A DNA stretch of 6,644 nt from Ruminococcus flavefaciens (GTDB lineage Bacteria; Bacillota; Clostridia; Oscillospirales; Ruminococcaceae): the NCBI GenBank assembly GCA_002371825.1, contig DFHF01000067.1:1-6644 (forward strand). The letters are read 5' to 3'. Under the pieces are notes generated by a model. It saw only the letters and a list, made by a program, of their open reading frames with translations. It made no database searches and was not told the DNA's origin. Position numbers and translations under genes: made by a program. Shown in pieces: positions 5,563-6,644 of the stretch (positions are counted from its first letter, which is position 1; each line of letters starts with the position of its first letter).

Positions 5563-5928
5563 ATGAATAATATGAACGTGATCAACTGCACAGCGTACTC
5601 TAACGGTATCAACTCTCCGCTTGAGTATCTCAACATCACTACGCCTGCCGAGTTCAAGGTGGTGATGGACTTACTCTGTTATTACGACAGCGAAAAGAAA
5701 ACCTCGACCATTAGCCGCACAGGTATCGCAAGAGACACTGCGATGTCGGTGAGTAATGTTGAGCGCGCACTGAAAACCCTTGCGCAGAAGGATATCATTC
5801 GCATACACAACAACTATGCTGACAACGGTCGTCAGGTCGCGAACTCTTACGAGGTTGCATTCCTCAACTATGACATGGACGAAGACAAGCTCCGCAACGC
5901 AGAGCTTGCACTTCAGTTCAAAAGTTAA
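5563..5928 (+). CDS. Small winged-helix DNA-binding protein (HTH_36 type), possible replication or transfer regulator
   Basis: A 121-residue protein, cytoplasmic. Residues 49-80 form a clear helix-turn-helix: T-I-S-R-T-G-I-A-R-D-T-A-M-S-V-S-N-V-E-R-A-L-K-T-L, then KDIIRI. The wing NNYADNGRQ-V-A-N-S-Y-E-V (83-98) is characteristic of HTH_36-like winged helices, often seen in plasmid and conjugative-element proteins related to replication initiators. The first 30 residues (GINSPLEYLNITTPAEFKVVMDLL) precede the domain, and the last 20 are an acidic to charged helix. The ATG at 5563 follows AAAGGA with 8-nt spacing; a second in-frame ATG lies three codons later. It is transcribed divergently from the DUF6076-type gene and followed by repeats and the origin-like tract, so it may bind those repeats or the palindrome between the two promoters. 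It is short for a full initiator, so a regulator is more likely. Certain as a gene, fairly sure of the fold. Confidence 0.88.
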   Translation: MNNMNVINCTAYSNGINSPLEYLNITTPAEFKVVMDLLCYYDSEKKTSTISRTGIARDTAMSVSNVERALKTLAQKDIIRIHNNYADNGRQVANSYEVAFLNYDMDEDKLRNAELALQFKS

Positions 5929-5929
5929 T

Positions 5930-5960
5930 TGTCATAGGGGCTGTGTCATGATGTCATAGG
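5930..5960 (+). repeat. Three TGTCAT boxes directly after the winged-helix gene
   Basis: TGTCAT occurs at 5930-5935, 5944-5949 and 5952-5957, and the longer GTCATAGG at 5931-5938 and 5953-5960, 22 bp apart (about two helical turns). They start 2 nt after the stop codon and precede a tract of only 25% G+C (5941-6000, counted by hand). The arrangement recalls short iterons beside an AT-rich unwinding region, but three copies is few. Confidence 0.4.
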
Positions 5961-5998
5961 CTTATATATTAAGTAAACAATAGAATATATATTATATA

Positions 5999-6061
5999 GC
6001 AAAGAAGAAGGTTATATATTACTTGATAGTTATAATAAAACAAGCGCCTTCTTTTCTTTGC
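5999..6061. repeat. Long imperfect inverted repeat, purine arm against pyrimidine arm
   Basis: GCAAAGAAGAAGG (5999-6011) pairs over all 13 bases with CCTTCTTTTCTTTGC (6047-6061), leaving two bases unpaired in the right arm; the AT-rich 35-nt loop lies between them. It follows the winged-helix gene and could act as its distal terminator or as an origin element. It lacks a GC-rich stem base and a T-tract, so a plain terminator is not convincing. Confidence 0.4.
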
Positions 6062-6149
6062 AATAATAACTGTAACAGTAACCGTGTAAAGAATGATTAT
6101 CCGAAACAGGCGCAGAAAGCCCCTTTTTAGCCGCCTTCAAAACCAAAAT

Positions 6150-6217
6150 GGTATAGTTACCCCACCGCTCCCGTTGAACGCGGTTGTCGCGCAACGTGGA
6201 GCGAGTGTGGGGATACC
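6150..6217. repeat. Large interrupted hairpin, about 26 base pairs
   Basis: Nested complementary arms: 6150-6154 with 6213-6217 (GGTAT/ATACC), 6160-6165 with 6207-6212 (CCCCAC/GTGGGG), 6166-6171 with 6198-6203 (CGCTCC/GGAGCG), 6172-6176 with 6192-6196 (CGTTG/CAACG), and 6179-6182 with 6188-6191 (CGCG/CGCG) around a 5-nt loop. Unpaired interruptions are 5, 2, 3 and 1 nt. As single-stranded DNA or RNA this would fold very stably. It suits an origin of transfer, a single-strand origin, or a structured RNA. Confidence 0.7.
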
Positions 6218-6386
6218 ACACAAATACTATTGGCAGAGAAAAAGTGGCGGCGGTGACAAAAAGTCTTCCCTTCTGGGAAGGCAAGCATCGCAGACGGCAT
6301 TCCGCCTGCCGCTGAAAACGGGAGAACCCGTGCCCCTTTCCAGTTTGCAGGAAAAAGGCTGGCGTCATTTGCGCCCGCCATTCCAC

Positions 6387-6419
6387 ATCGGACGGGCAGT
6401 GCCCGCCGATTATTCGGCG
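6387..6419. repeat. Two overlapping, mutually exclusive hairpins
   Basis: Hairpin A: ATCGG (6387-6391) and CGGGC (6393-6397) pair with GCCCG (6401-6405) and CCGAT (6406-6410), 10 bp with one bulged A and a 3-nt loop. Hairpin B: CGCCGA (6404-6409) pairs with TCGGCG (6414-6419), 6 bp with a TTAT loop. They share 6404-6410, so only one can form at a time. Confidence 0.55.
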
Positions 6420-6438
6420 TTTGCTGTGAAGTAAGCAG

Positions 6439-6532
6439 AGGCGTCTTTCCTTGGAACTTTCAAAAAAGCAGGCGTCTTTTTTGAGGAAAAAGCCAGATAA
6501 AGGCTATGATCAGGGAGATATGGGAGGCGTCT
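6439..6532. repeat. AGGCGTCT direct repeats around a 9-bp-arm hairpin, oriT-like
   Basis: AGGCGTCT occurs at 6439-6446, 6470-6477 and 6525-6532. The first two copies share wider context (AAGCA before, TTT after), 31 bp apart. The middle copy is the loop and right shoulder of a perfect inverted repeat, TCAAAAAAG (6460-6468) and CTTTTTTGA (6476-6484). The small palindrome TTCC-TT-GGAA (6447-6456) lies between copies one and two. Inverted repeat plus direct repeats is the usual layout of a relaxase or accessory-protein binding region. The 6460-6484 hairpin ending in six Ts could instead be a terminator. Confidence 0.45.
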
Positions 6533-6644
6533 GAGCAGCATAATTGCCGCTGCGAGAGGAGTGATAAAAAAACGAGCAGGCCTCGCAAGGGATGCTCAAA
6601 AAGTCTGGGCTGGTAACACGCAGGCTCAGCAAAGACGGTACGAT

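Larger units (their letters stand above)
6063..6644. other. GC-rich, hairpin-rich non-coding tract, origin-like (conjugative element)
   Basis: About 580 bases without a convincing gene. G+C rises from 25% at 5941-6000 to 58% at 6301-6360 and 65% at 6361-6420 (hand counts). Long open frames exist on both strands (6093-6434 plus; 6030-6386 and 6157-6381 minus), but they overlap each other and lack good ribosome binding sites and recognisable domains, so I read them as by-products of base composition and hairpins. Structure is dense: palindrome ACTGT-A-ACAGT (6069-6079), the large hairpin at 6150-6217, smaller hairpins at 6265-6280, 6290-6309 and 6318-6331, a competing pair at 6387-6419, and direct repeats with a further hairpin at 6439-6532. 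From memory, similar sequence is common in Tn1549-like conjugative elements near mobilisation genes; I could not check this. At the right edge a frame starting GTG at 6561 stays open to 6644 without an identifiable product. Confidence 0.5.

Noticed and set aside
5929..6061. CRISPR array or tRNA in the AT-rich stretch
   Set aside because: There are no regularly spaced long repeats, and no cloverleaf or conserved tRNA arm sequence on either strand; none was seen elsewhere in the window either.
6265..6280. CTTCCC-TTCT-GGGAAG hairpin as a terminator
   Set aside because: The stem is good but no T-run follows on either strand, and no gene leads into it; kept only as part of the structured tract.
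6030..6386. 118- and 74-residue minus-strand frames in the same tract
   Set aside because: They are mutually overlapping, with no ribosome binding site at their starts and no motif; the sequence constraint is better explained by DNA or RNA structure.
6093..6434. 113-residue plus-strand frame in the GC-rich tract
   Set aside because: It is rich in Arg, Pro and Gly, has no domain and no good ribosome binding site, and overlaps two minus-strand frames of similar length. It also contains the large hairpin, so I treat it as non-coding despite a vague memory of similar hypothetical proteins in databases.
6506..6644. Short frames at the right edge (36-residue ATG frame at 6506-6616; GTG frame from 6561 open to the end; ATG at 6592)
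   Set aside because: Three frames are open over the same bases, none has both a well-spaced ribosome binding site and a recognisable sequence, and the window ends too soon to decide.

Overview
The window looks like accessory DNA from a low-to-medium GC gut Firmicute, most likely a Ruminococcus-like Oscillospiraceae member. This rests on strong AGGAGG-type ribosome binding sites, near-consensus sigma-A promoters (TTGAC-17-TATAAT style), and the kinds of protein present: a HipA-like kinase, a DUF4143-type AAA ATPase, a DUF6076-type protein and an HTH_36-type winged-helix protein. The genus is an inference from general resemblance, not from a marker gene.

Layout, left to right. Genes 1 to 5 all lie on the minus strand, so they are transcribed from high to low coordinates. 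At 8-733 is a 241-residue XRE-like helix-turn-helix protein with an ankyrin-like C-terminal half. Upstream of it are its own promoter (765-793), a tetrad of TGTACA boxes (805-852) and the terminator (889-912) of the next gene. At 917-2017 is an apparently intact HipA-family kinase. Immediately upstream of that is the broken C-terminal half of a second HipA-family kinase (2050-2541), which lacks its N-terminal part and has an in-frame stop near its end. At 2699-3907 is a DUF4143-type ATPase with its own promoter and a long inverted repeat over that promoter. At 4130-5299 is a Cys4 zinc-finger protein of the DUF6076 type.

Four stretches are not explained by genes. (a) 3908-4129 carries a near-perfect plus-strand promoter that reads only into a hairpin, so it may encode a small RNA or antisense transcript. 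(b) 5300-5562 holds two interlocked divergent promoters whose -35 boxes form one palindrome; they drive the DUF6076-type gene leftwards and a 121-residue winged-helix gene (5563-5928) rightwards. (c) 5929-6061 is very AT-rich and carries short direct repeats and a long imperfect inverted repeat. (d) 6063-6644 is GC-rich, open in several frames on both strands but not convincingly coding, and packed with hairpins and direct repeats. These include a roughly 26-base-pair interrupted hairpin at 6150-6217 and a 9-bp-arm hairpin next to repeated AGGCGTCT boxes.

How the parts may fit. The winged-helix protein next to an AT-rich tract and a hairpin-rich GC-rich tract resembles the replication/transfer control region of an integrative conjugative element, with an origin (oriT, or a single- or double-strand replication origin) in 6063-6560. 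That is inference: no relaxase, integrase or attachment site is inside the window. The left two thirds look like cargo: stress, toxin-type or defence-type genes, each with its own promoter, with one kinase paralogue already decaying. The best candidates for something undescribed are the orphan promoter plus hairpin at 4021-4110, the structured origin-like block at 6150-6532, and the TGTACA operator cluster at 805-852.
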